From Leguminivora glycinivorella (taxonomy: Eukaryota; Arthropoda; Insecta; Lepidoptera; Tortricidae), in assembly GCF_023078275.1 (NCBI RefSeq), contig NC_062978.1:6710585-6774584 (forward strand): a stretch of DNA of 64,000 nucleotides, written 5' to 3'. The notes under the pieces were generated by a model, which was not told the origin of the DNA, made no database searches, and was given only the letters and a program-made list of their open reading frames with translations. Shown here piece after piece: positions 31,540-43,000 of this stretch. The translations under genes were made by a program, and so were the position numbers. Each line of letters opens with the position of its first letter. Within the stretch, counting starts at the first letter, position 1.

Positions 31540-31716
31540 ATTTCAGTGTGTGAGAATGGATGGATGCAACGTGACATTTATAAAAGTGTGTGAAAAAAAT
31601 TTAGCAACCCGATTAGAATTAAAAGCCCAGTGGTTAAATGTGAATGTGACAAAAGTGACAAACTGTTTGTTTTTCCATTTCTTTTATTTGGAAGTGGCGC
31701 GGACGACGGAGGTGGT
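31540..31716 (+). other. Leader-like segment with a donor, possible orphan first exon
   Basis: A stretch rich in AAAGTGTGTGAAA and AATGTGAATGTGAC motifs, typical of lepidopteran 5' leaders, with an ATG at 31556 (the frame can also open at 31550) and a possible donor GTGAGT at about 31715. No coding family is recognised in the 88-codon frame. It may be the first exon of a gene lying outside the window, or an alternative promoter; low confidence. Confidence 0.25.
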
Positions 31717-33391
31717 GAGTGTGCATGGACCGAAACCCGTTTTAATTATCGGTCGTCAGGAAATATGCCTTAGATTCAGCATATCGAAAATCCACACAGG
31801 AGTACCGTCATACTAGGTACATACATGTAGGATCTGGTGCTCACAATGAGAGTTTGAGTGAACACCCACATATTATAGCCACGAGCCGCCTCTGCTACCT
31901 AGCCACCCGCGTTGTCTCACGTCATCCGTCGCCCGCGGACGATGGGAGCTCCACGCTAGAGTTTGCCAAACTATAGTCATTGGCGTAAAGACGTCTTGCC
32001 AAGATGACAATCGTTAGTAGAAAACGAAAATACAAACTTTTCGCACAAATGACTTTTCTTAGTACCTGTTTCTTTTCGTTTTGCGTTTTTTAACAACGAT
32101 TGGCAACTTGACAAGACCCCCGTACGCTTTAAGTGTAACTAATGTGATCAGTTTTAAAATGTGAAATAATTAACTACCAGTCTTCACAGTGTACCTACTC
32201 GTATTAATAAGCGCTGTGTAGAGATAACTCGCCGAACTAAGTCGACACTGAATAGCTAAGGCCACACATCCTGCGCACTTTCATATTCATTTTATGTCAT
32301 TCTCTAACAGCCATTTGTTTCATGGGTTTGTGTAGTAGATATGACAAATTTCATGTATCACGTTTGAGTGAATCTTAATACCAAGCTGCAATATCATATG
32401 TACATACATACAATCACGCCTGTATCCCATAAAGGGGTAGGCAGAGTACCTACATGAAACTACTCAAGTCTCCACTCTTGGCAAATAAGGGGTTGAAAGA
32501 TCGGCGAAATTGTGACATTTTTATATCAATTCTCAATTTGGCAGCAAAAAATGTACGGCAAAACTCTTTGAATAAATGTGAAGAAACAAAATATGAAATA
32601 TGAGAGTGCGCGGTAGTATTCCTAATAGTGTTGGTAAGACTTGAGTCTGATTTTAAGACGCCTTTCTGTTTTATCTAGTGGAAATATTAGATTTCGATAA
32701 TTTCTAGAGGCATTGTCGTCATTTATGGTTTAGAGCTTCACATTAATGTCACTTGACTGACTTCTGACCACACTTCTAACACACACTAGCCTGGCGTCTA
32801 CTACAAGACTCATATTCTTACCAACTCTAGGCACAGAACTCGCAAAAGTAGTAACCTATCGCAACCTTGAAATATTTTTGTTACCGACAAATTTTCATTC
32901 GACGCGTAGATATCTTTATCAAAAACGTCAGTTCTTCATAAGGATGTCTCGTGTTATAAGTTATAATGTGAAACAAAACGATTAAAAAAGTGATACGGTC
33001 ACAAATGTTACCTAACTTATAGTTTGGAAAATGTATACTTAAATGGATAAATGTAGTAACAACAGTTTTCGATGTTGCCTTAGGTTACACAGAGAGAAGT
33101 CACACTGGCACATGCTTGCTGAGTACGGAAGCACCCAATATTAGTAGATACCCGTGTAAGGGGCATTATAAAAGAGTAGGCGATTTTGAATATTGTATGT
33201 TTAAGTGTTTAGATACGACAGGATGGCAGTCAGTACACGGGCCTGCTCTGGGCGACGAAAGGTGGCACTATTGCTTTTTCATATCAATCCCTTTAAAATA
33301 CCTATGCGTGAAAGGGACAAATGCAAACAATTATGCCAAACATGAAAACCTTCTGCACAAAATAAGCATCTGTGTTGCGATGAACCTCTAA
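31717..33391. other. Intergenic region with a LINE tail
   Basis: Near 32404-32460, CATACAATCACGCCTGTATC and GGGGTAGGCAGAG form a very common lepidopteran repeat also seen at 42301-42350. No gene is recognised; the frame 33116-33391 has no family features. Confidence 0.5.
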
Positions 33392-33520
33392 TGGTGCTCC
33401 CACACTGGGCTGGTATAAATGCTATATGTATAACGTGGAGTGAGACGGACAGTGCGCCATTGCTCCGTCCCTGTCACACCATGTTATATAACATTTACAA
33501 CAGCCAGTGTGGGAGCACCA
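33392..33520. mobile_element. 129-bp PIF/Harbinger-type MITE with TAA target duplication
   Basis: TGGTGCTCCCACACTGG at the left end and CCAGTGTGGGAGCACCA at the right end are perfect inverted repeats. TAA is present directly before (33389-33391) and after (33521-33523), the 3-bp duplication expected of PIF/Harbinger elements. Confidence 0.88.
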
Positions 33521-34199
33521 TAAGCTGCATATGGAAGACCGATAGAGATAACTACGATACGCATCCATCGGTATCAGCAAGATATAGATAGATGCGTGAT
33601 ATAGCCTATCGCGTCTGTGCGTCCTTTCGCACTTACAAAAAGCAGGAGTGTTTTCGCAGAGTGTCGCCTTGTCGCTCAGGGGGCTTAGGCAAGTGATGTC
33701 GTTTATGGAAAATTTGAAACTGATTTTTTTAAATGAATACCTGCGACGGAACATAATACAAACGAAGCTTTATTCCAAAATTTTCTGCTATTAATAAACC
33801 ACAGCGCGTGATAAAATGTCAGTTTTTCTCCCATTTTCGTCGCATCTGTCGTTTCAATTTCATTTCTCCATTTAAATATGTCGATAAACGATTGTCACCT
33901 TGGCTACGCCCTGCCCCAGAGGGCCTACCGCGAGCACCGAAGTTCTCGAATTGCATCTTTCTCTTTTACCCCAATTAAAATGTAATCAGAGTAACAGAGA
34001 AACATGCGATGTACAAACTTGCTGTGCTCGCTATTATAGCCCAGGCTAGCGTCTGTGTACCTACAGTCAGATACAGAGAGATGACCCCTGCATTTTTTTA
34101 ACATCAGTGTTCGATGGCCAACAACTGTACTCTCCTAAGCAGTTTCCGTAGCCTATTGACGCCTGCAAGTCCCCGGGTGTAACGCGCGATACCGACCCT
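33521..34199. other. Intergenic DNA, nothing recognised
   Basis: GCGATAGGC and TATAGCCTATCGCGT motifs near 33600 and a GAGCACCGAAG segment near 33930-34050 (GGCTACGCCCTG to CCAGGCTAGC) suggest further short repeats, not resolved. Confidence 0.35.
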
Positions 34200-34333
34200 G
34201 AAGGCTGGCGTCCACTAGGCTCGCTGAATCGAATCTGAATAAATCGCCTCACCGTTCGATCAATCGAATTCACCGTTCATAGGAAATGTATAGAAGGCGA
34301 ACTTTTGCGATTCGATTCGGCGAGCCAGCCTTA
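34200..34333. mobile_element. MITE with AAGGCTGGC ends
   Basis: AAGGCTGG at the left and CCAGCCTT at the right, continued inward by GGCTCGCTGAATCGAATC and its complement GATTCGATTCGGCGAGCC. Short hairpin, no coding capacity. Confidence 0.75.
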
Positions 34334-34409
34334 ACTCTTCCGCACTTGAGCTCCGGCAACCTTACTCACCAAGGGATGCCGACTACATAAAGAAAAAAGG
34401 CATTTTGTT

Positions 34410-34656
34410 TAGTCCGTCAGTTAGATCGTCCAAAAATACTGAACACATAAATTCGCGTTATGTAATCAATGAAAGAATACAGAGCAACAGAGTTACGGTT
34501 CCGGTGGGGGCTTGTGAAGTCGCGCAATTTTAAGTAAAAATTGCCTAGGCGTGACGTCACGCGAAATTTCAACGCACTGTACCGTCGTGATTTTCTATTC
34601 ACGAGAAATAAGAAAAAATATGTCTAAAATTGTTTGATCTACTTAACTGACGGATT
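34410..34656. mobile_element. MITE with AGTCCGTCAGTTAG ends
   Basis: TAGTCCGTCAGTTAGATC at the left and GATCTACTTAACTGACGGATTA at the right are imperfect inverted repeats around about 200 bp of internal sequence. Confidence 0.7.
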
Positions 34657-34698
34657 AAATAGTTTTTTAGTAGTCTCGCCTGTTTCTATGCAGTAGGC

Positions 34699-34829
34699 CT
34701 AGCACATGATTAGCGCGAGAGTATGTCGCCGCGAGATAGATGACAGGTCTTCTTCTAACTGTATTAATGACATAAGGACGGCATCACGGCGTCTCGCGGC
34801 GACATACTCTCGCGCCAATCATGCGCTAA
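34699..34829. mobile_element. MITE with 35-bp arms (GCGCGAGAGTATGTCGCC)
   Basis: The left arm GCGCGAGAGTATGTCGCCGC is perfectly inverted in the right arm, and the outer ATGATT/AATCAT bases continue the match with two differences. Strong hairpin. Confidence 0.85.
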
Positions 34830-35717
34830 CCCTGCAGGGGATCAGCTACCTCTGCATCTGACTATACGTTGGCCAACGACTGCTGGGAACGTCTATTTAG
34901 TGAACCAGAGGCCTTCACGTGTTTAGTTCGCCGCGCAGCGCGCCGATACATAATCGATGATATTTTATAAAGAGTTGTTATTTATTTATACATTATATTT
35001 GTATATAACGGTGCGAAGTCTAATAAAATAAGCACTATGTATATTGTAGTTTTATTTGTTAGTCCTTGCCAGTAGTATAGCTGAGTCCCACTCTTAGACC
35101 CTTGAAAATGTAACGAAGATGCTTACTCGAAAATAACTAGTATAGAAGGCCTTCAAGCATGAAGTCTGTCTTTTTGTATTTTAATATTTTTCTTTTGTGC
35201 AATAAAAAATAAATAAATAAGGTCTTACGGTGGAGATTTGCTCTTTATAGTTATACAATTAACTCATAAACCATATACGTACTAACTAATGTAATAAATT
35301 TCACAGACAGAGGTCTATGAAACTTCCCATACTTGATGTATCGAGAGATGATACCTAAAAATAGTTTCAATGATTTGACAATCCAAAAATGGTGTTGTCA
35401 CATGATTCGCTTTTGTTATTTGATTTCTATTAAGTATATCTCGTAGGACTAGGTACACTATGCAAACGAAACAGTAGGTAGATAACAAATAAAGGGCTCA
35501 TATCATGTAGGTAAGTATTTGAAAACTAGTTTCTCAACAAATTCCTTTTATTTATCAACAGCTATAAAATAATTTACAATGTCCGCGGCTTATCATAAGA
35601 TCTATAAATCAAGTGTTCACAGCCAAACTATGGCCGTCGCGTAATCGTATTTATACGGCAAAAAGTTCAGGACAATTAAAACGGGTTATTCCGTCTTTAA
35701 GATATTTATCGAGATTA
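34830..35717. other. Intergenic DNA, nothing recognised
   Basis: AT-rich sequence with AATAAA at about 35022 and 35203-35215, the latter in a run AATAAAAAATAAATAAATAA that may be the tail of a retroelement. No gene. Confidence 0.4.
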
Positions 35718-35911
35718 GCCGGATCCACACAGAGCTAGGCACGTTGCGAGGCAATTTTGTCGCGCGGCAAACGTGCTATTTAGACGTGCGTCGACTGAGG
35801 CAGCACGGGCGTTTTGCTTAGCCCAGTAACTTGCCTCGGCCGAGGCATGTCTAATAGGACGTTTGCCGCGCGAGCACATGGCTTGCCTGGCTCTGTGTGC
35901 ACCCGGATATT
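35718..35911. mobile_element. MITE, GTCCACACAGAGC family, copy 1
   Basis: CCGGATCCACACAGAGCTAG at the left and CTCTGTGTGCACCCGG at the right are inverted, with GAGGCA and GCCTC-rich internal text (CCGAGGCATGTC). The related copy at 48888-49052 shares ends and interior. Confidence 0.8.
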
Positions 35912-36499
35912 AGCGCGCTTAAAACGCGAGTGACCGGTTTTTTTATACCTAAAAAATTACTATGTCATACGGAAAAAACAAAATTGCGCTAAATATGATT
36001 AAACTTATTCTGCTATGTTTATAAATATTGTATATAGGTAACATTATTTCATTTGACTATAAATTCTCCTATTTTATGAATACTACACTGCATCGTATAA
36101 GAGTCACAAATGTAACCTGCCAAACCCACAAGAAACAAAATTAAAGTACCCATGTGTCCACGGTGGGCAAAACGTCCCACTTTGTCCCTTACCATAAAGA
36201 AGATATTTGCTTGTATAGGTATATTATATTTATAGTTAAAATCCATCAAAGCGCGAGCTTTATGACAGGAGACAAAGCAAATATTTTGAAAATGGTGAAT
36301 CAATTTGTTGCCATGAAAACCTGATTCTATAACATTTAAAATGTTCGAGCATTTTATGAAGATAGGGCCTCAAAATATTGATTTTTATTTAGAAAGTCAC
36401 TTACAAAGTCTCTCCAGTGTAGATCGGCTTTTTATTGACACATGTTTTCGTAAACCCTGGTTTTAAAGCAACATCATTTCAAATGCTACTTTTTTTTGG
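35912..36499. other. Region downstream of CLPB, possible 3' UTR end
   Basis: Candidate polyadenylation signals for the - strand CLPB transcript (TTTATT on the + strand) are at 36384-36389 and 36431-36436. CACTTACAAAGTCTCTC occurs at about 36399 and 36541, a short local duplication. No gene. Confidence 0.4.
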
Positions 36500-36850
36500 A
36501 CGACGATACCTTAGGGGATATTGATTTATATTTGGAAAGTCACTTACAAAGTCTCTCAAGTCACAGGCAGGTCGAGCAGCGTAAATTATCTCCAGTAAAG
36601 GGCAGATCACATGGCCAGGTCAAACACGTACGGCTTCCAGCGCTAGTTGGTTCACCAGCCGGTATACCTCGTGTATTCAGTCTGCCTGGTCGCGCGTACG
36701 GAGAGCGCAAGGCGGCCGCCAGCGCCAGTTGATTCACCAGCCCGCATACTTCGTGTATACGTACAGGTCAGGACTAACGGCGCTTACTGAGATTGTCTAG
36801 GCGGCCGCCAGCGTCAGATGATTCACTAGTAGTGCTACACGTCGTGTATA
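36500..36850 (-). pseudogene. Three degenerate copies of the last CLPB exon, in its 3' UTR
   Basis: On the + strand, GGCGGCCGCCAGCGTCAGATGATTCACTAG (36800-36829), GGCGGCCGCCAGCGCCAGTTG (36712-36732) and CTTCCAGCGCTAGTTGGTTC near 36630 echo the intact exon's CTCGGCCGCCAGAGCCAGCTG. GTGTATTCAGTCTGCCTGGT at about 36671 echoes GTGTATTCAGTCTGCCGCGG. All lie 3' of the intact exon and beyond its stop codon. Confidence 0.8.
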
Positions 36851-36858
36851 CGTACAGA

Positions 36859-37057
36859 TTACACGGCCAGGTCGAGCGGCGTGTATTCAGTCTGCCGCGG
36901 TGCGCGCACGGCGAGCGCGAGACGACCAGAGGCGGCGGTAACGAGCACGCAGCAGCCGCGCGCCAGCGCGCCGCGCTCGGCCGCCAGAGCCAGCTGATTA
37001 ACTAGTCTTCGTTCCACCTCATGCTTGATGGAACGCGCGCCGTAATGCACGTCGTAG
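36859..37057 (-). CDS. CLPB: CLPB exon 10: C-terminal small domain and stop
   Basis: Acceptor CTCGTCCACAG on the - strand; the exon completes a Gly codon and reads [34 protein letters not shown], then an Ala/Arg-rich end and TAA at 36861-36859. [13 protein letters not shown] contains the sensor-2 GAR motif of the Clp D2-small domain. The C-terminus is shorter than in human CLPB. Confidence 0.92.
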
Positions 37058-40000
37058 CTGTGGACGAGATTATTCTTGAGTTCGACGCTCCACTACCACA
37101 GTTATAACAAAGAGTACAGCATGGCCAATCCCACTTCCCGCTGAAAACGCCGCCAACCAACTCTGGTGACCTCACAGTTGCCGCCTGTCAAGAATGCGAC
37201 CAGTCGACCTGTCATATCTCACTCATACAAGTATGGTACGCGTTCACCTACACGAGCTTAGACTGTGTACTCTTTCATATATTTGTGCGCCAATGTCATT
37301 GTCTGAGATGTGCTCCTACTATATATAGACAGTCAATCAAATCATGGCATTAAAAAAGGCAGCAAATTTGAAAAATCGCTTAGTGGCCAATTGTCTTCAT
37401 AAAACGCGTGCCTTTCTAATCCTTGATGTTGAAAGAATCATTATCGAGCCACACTAACACTTAAAAATTGATTAAAACTGTAGGGGCAAAGGTTTAATTA
37501 CCATAGAAAATTTGAATTTCGCGCCTTTTTGAGTGCCAAGATTTGGTTGACTGTGTATAGTAGTAGTAATTTAAAGCGTCCGCTAGCTGACACGACAATT
37601 GTAGGTGAAATCCGCAGCACATGTTGGTACCTATTTTAATTATTGGATTTAATATTTCCGTTGGCTATATGTAATCATTACATCGGCACTATCGGCAGAC
37701 ATGATGTACAGAATACGCACCCGTCCGCGAGCGCGCCCAACACGCCTCCCTCCCACCGCAGCTCGACCGCGTGCCGCGCGCGCGCCTGCTCGGCCCAGCG
37801 GAGCAGCTCACGTTGCACCAGCGTCAGCAGCTCCTGCCGCGAAAACGGTAGGAAGTACCTGGAAATAAACACCAGCCATTATTGGTCGGTACCTAATGCC
37901 TTTTAGGATGTTTTATTTTGTTACTAAAATGGAAACATCAGACTAGCTAGGTCAAGAGTCGGTAAACTTTTTCTAAAATCAAACACAGCACTCCAAGTTC
38001 CAAGTGTTTGGGTTACCGCTGTTTGACGGTATCTGGCATAGTAATATCTACTTACACAATCTCATTGATCCGTCCGAGGAACTCGTCCCGTCCGAAGTGC
38101 CGCTTCAGTATGGGCCGCACCACGCTGTCCTTGAACGTGCGGGACACCTCCAGGGTCTCTCCCGAGGCCGCTTCGGGCACCGGCGGCTCTTCTGCGAATT
38201 TATTTTTTTAAAGTTTATTGCACATCAAAAAATACAAATGGCGGACTTAATGCCTAATGGCATTCTCTGCCAGTCAACCATCGTGCTAAACAGATGTTCA
38301 ATGAAAGAAAGAAATACATTATAATGCCACAAGATAGTACTTACAAAAAGACATTAAACGCTAAAATAGGAATTCCAAAATTATGAAGAAATTTGTGCCA
38401 AAGAGTGTTAATTTTTGACAGGAGTCGCGTTAATTGAGTTTGGAATGTTCACGTCGTTTTATTTGTTTGGAATTTGAACGTGATAACGAGAAATGGTAGC
38501 CCGCAGCAGGGCAATCCTCGGTCTCTCGCCGCAACTGCAGGCCGTACTTCGCGATCTCATCCGTGGTCAGCTCTGACGTCACAACCAGTAATGTTACCTC
38601 CACTATCGCATTGGCTTCGCGCCGCACTGTAGTCTATGACGTCACGTCTTATCTGCGGCTAGGTTCGACGTCACAACCAGCAATGTTAACTCCACCAGCG
38701 TATTGGCTACGCGCTGCACTTTAGTCTATGACGTCACAAGAGCAAGGTACCTTCCACTACCTCCGTGCGCGGCGACGGTGCCCTTAGCCCGCAGAAGGGC
38801 TTTAGCTTCGGCCTCTCGCCGCAACTGCAGGCCGTACTGCGCGATCTCATCTGCGGCGTTCGACGTCACAACCAGCAATGTTACCTCCACATGTGTATTG
38901 GCTACGCGCTGCACTTTAGTCTATGACGTCACAAGAGCAAGGTACCTCCACTACCTCCGTGCGCGGCGACGGTGCCCTTAGCCCGCAGAAGCGCTTTAGC
39001 TTCGGCCTCTCGCCGCAACTGCAGGCCGTACTGCGCGATCTCATCTGCGGCGAAGTTCGACGTCATCACGAACACTGCGTTCTTGCACTCGATCAGCTTG
39101 CCCTTGCCGTCCGTCAGCCGACCCTGCAATACAGATGTAAAATTCAATTCGTTTTTACAAGCTTTTATTTAACTTGCAATGTATACATATGTATGTAATT
39201 ATCTATATGTTCGGGTGAAATCTTGCGATCAATTTTGAAGCAGATATCTTTAACCGGTTGAGCTGAAATTTTGCACCATCACCTCCTTGCGTTATCCCGG
39301 CATTTGCCGCTGCTCATGGAAGTCTGCGCTGTGACAACTAATCCCAAGATTTGGCATAGGCACTAGTTTTACGAAAGCGACTGCCATCTGACCTTCCAAC
39401 CCAAAACTAGGCCTTATTGGAATTAGTCCGGTTTCCTCACGATGTTTTTCTTCATAGAAAAGCGACTGCTGAAAGCTTGAATTTTGCATACAAATGTAAA
39501 AATGTATATTACGTGACAATGCAATATTATGGTATGGTATCTGATCTGATGATGGAGCAGAATGGTGGCCATAAGAACACTGTAATGTAATGAAATGTCG
39601 TATCACCATCGAGAAAGGGGTTTTTAGAAACGTCTTGGAGAGCGATAATAGCTTGTGCCAAATGAATTTTTTGCGAATAACTTTAAGATAACAGTAATCT
39701 CATATAGCTATAGGGTACATTGCTATATAGCTGTAGGTACCTAATTGACTTGACGCAATAGAAATAGTAAATTGTCTAATAGGTACTAATAAATAAACGT
39801 TAATCTAAATCTTAGTATGTCTAATACTAATAAATAACTGTTAATCTTAATCATAGTTCCATTAATTTATGATTCTATGTGATGGATTAGGGCGATAATA
39901 TTATTATTTAATTGACAAATGTCTGACTTGTATTTTATGACGATTGATACCTAAACATGTATAGAAAATATAGCCTTGGTATCAATTATAATTAATACAA

Positions 40001-43000
40001 GTCAAATTATATTCTATTGAAAATATTTCAACTTATGCTATCTTAAAGTAGTCACACTACTATATATATATATATATAATACTAGCTTTTGCCCGCGGCT
40101 TCGCTCGCGTTAGAAAGAGACAAAAAGTACCCTATGTCACTCTCCATCCCTTCAACTATCTTCATTTAAAAAATCAGGTCAATTCATCGCTCCGTTTTGC
40201 CGTGAAAGACGAACAAACAAACAGACACACACACTTTCCCATTTATAATATTAGTATGGATAATTACACATATGAAAGAAAAAGTGTAATTTATTTCGGT
40301 TTAATTAGCTTTGGTATCAGTATCATAGCCTACTGCGTGATATCATAACCTGTGATCCGCTTGGCAACAAATCCCAAGAATCGGCATAGGTGTTCGTTTT
40401 TACGTAAACTTCCATCTGACTTTCTACCTCATAGGGAAAACTAGCCCTTATTGGGATCAGTCCAGGTCTCTCATCATGTTGTCCTTCGCCGAAAAACGAC
40501 TTGCAAACCATACCTTTTTAACCCCCGACGCAAAAACGACGGGGTGTTATAAGTTTGACGTGTCTGTCTGTTTGTCTGTCTGTGTGTGTCTGTCTGTGGC
40601 ATCGTAGCTCCCGAACGGATGAACCGATTTAGTTTTTTTTTTGTCTGAAAGCCGAGTTAGTCGGGAGTGTTCTTAGCCATTTTTCATGAAAATCGATCTA
40701 CTATGTCGCGGTCGGGGGTTTTTCAAAATTTTAATTATGTGGTTAAGTTTTAAATTTATTGCTAAGTAACATACAGGGTGGCCCAAAATTACGTTGACAA
40801 AGAATGGGGAAATAATGTTGTAATAAACCAAAATATCGAAGTTACCGAAAATATTTTTTGGGCCTATATTTCTGCATATTTCTACATCCACCGTGGATAT
40901 TTCAACAGCATTAGCATGGATATTTCGCAAGGTTTGTAATGTAGACCAATCGTGTAAAGACATTTTTTCCAGATTCATAATACGATACGTTTCAGCCTAC
41001 TTACGTAAATACACCTTACTTAAAACTATAAATTATAGTTTGTAATCAATCTTAAAACCCTAGACCGTTTATTGATTACAAAAATTAGGGTATTTTACAA
41101 GTTATAAGTGCAATAAGTCAGACGAAAGTCACACTAGAGGTGCAGCGGCATATCGATAATTTTTTGTTCCAATATTTGCGTTTGTACTTCAAAGCCAAAG
41201 GAGGATATTTTGAAGACGATTCGATTTATTCAGTCAAAAATTATTAAGGGTTCACATTTTAATTTGTAAGACAATCATTCGTGTAAGGACAGAAAAGTAA
41301 TTATACAAACGTTTGTCAACGTATTTTTGGGCCATCCTGTAAATAGTATTTTATACAATCGTGATATAATACAAAGCTTTTCAGTCGAGTACCATGTTTA
41401 GGCCACGAAGCTTGCTGAGTGGCCTAATAGTACGGTACGAGAGTGAAAAGCTTAATTATATCACTATTGTATACAATACTTTTTCTACGAGTCATCATCT
41501 TCATCATCAATGGACGGAAATATCATCATTCATGCAAGCTAAAATTAATGTTAATAGCATCGTTCACCGTTGTATCAACATCGAATTACCTAGCAACCAA
41601 TTGTTTGTAGTAACCGTCTCTGATTGGCCGATAACGCGATAGATAAAAAAAAATGTGTTTCAAATTCAGAAAATTTGCCAGGTATCGCAAATTAGTATAG
41701 AAATTGTATGAAGTTCTATTTTTGAAATTATTACAGTTAACTAAAGTCAACTATAATGAGATTATTATAGTTGAGTCGGAACTGCCATAGAGTATCCAAC
41801 ACTGAAAAGTTAGCACTTATAGTTTAGTCTGTGGTGTCCTAATTGACAGATTACAGTCGACGAGTAGAAAAAATACTTTTAAGTTTAACTCTAACAATAA
41901 TTTTGGCAAACTGGGAATCATTTTGTTGGCAAATGAAAGCACACGGGCTTTTAATTATTTTTATTTATTAAAATTTAAGTATTTCTGAATAACTTTTAAC
42001 TTAATTAATATATCCAAGCACCATAGAACCTACAAGTTGCTTGTGCAGGACCCCTCAAAAGTGCGATAGGGACGGCCAAGAGCGTGTCGGGGCACGCTCA
42101 GTGTAGGGTTCCGTAGTTTTCCGTATTTTTCTCAAAAACTACTGAACCTATCAAGTTCAAAATAATTTTCCTAGAAAGTCTATATATACAGTTCTACTTT
42201 TGTGATTTTTTCATATTTTTTAAACATATGGTTCAAAAGTTTGAGGGGGGGGACACTTTTTTTCCTTTAGGAGCGATTATTTCCGAAAATATTACAACAA
42301 CATACAACATACAATCACGCCTGTATCCCATGAAGGGGTAGGCAGAGCAAAATATTAATATTATCAAAAAAACGATTTTAGTAAACCCTTATTCATTTTT
42401 AAATACCTATCCAACAATATATCACACGTTGGGGTTGGAATGAAAAAAAAAACAAGTCCCCACTTTACATGTAGGAGGCGAGGCGTGGGGGGTACCCTAA
42501 ACATATTGGTACCAAATTTCAGCTTTCTAGTGCTACTGAGATTATCCGCGGACGGACGGACGGACAGACAGACAGACATGGCGAAACTATAAGGGTTCCT
42601 AGTTGACTACGGAACCCTAAAAAAGTCAACACCGAGGTTGAATGAACAAAAGATTTCATTAAGCAAAATTAACCTTTGTGGTCCTAAGATGTATTTAGGA
42701 TATGAAGCCACCCAGATTTTTGATGCCCGTTGCATTTTTATGGTTAACTACGTTTAAGTTTGATGACAGTTTAAGTTATTGGCATTTCCAAGTAAATCAA
42801 AGATATAGACGTAAATTTCAAATCGGTTCAAAGGTATATTATAGGATCCATATACAAATCTGTACCTTCCTTTTCACTTTTAAAGGGATTTTTTGGGATA
42901 GGTAATAACTATTTTATGTTATTCCTTGCCACTAAAACTATCGATCGATACCAAATTTCACCTCAATCGGTTCAGCCCCCTTTTGACAACCCCAGATATG

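Noticed and set aside
33422..33754. 110-codon frame on the - strand
   Set aside because: Runs across a MITE and shows no family features.
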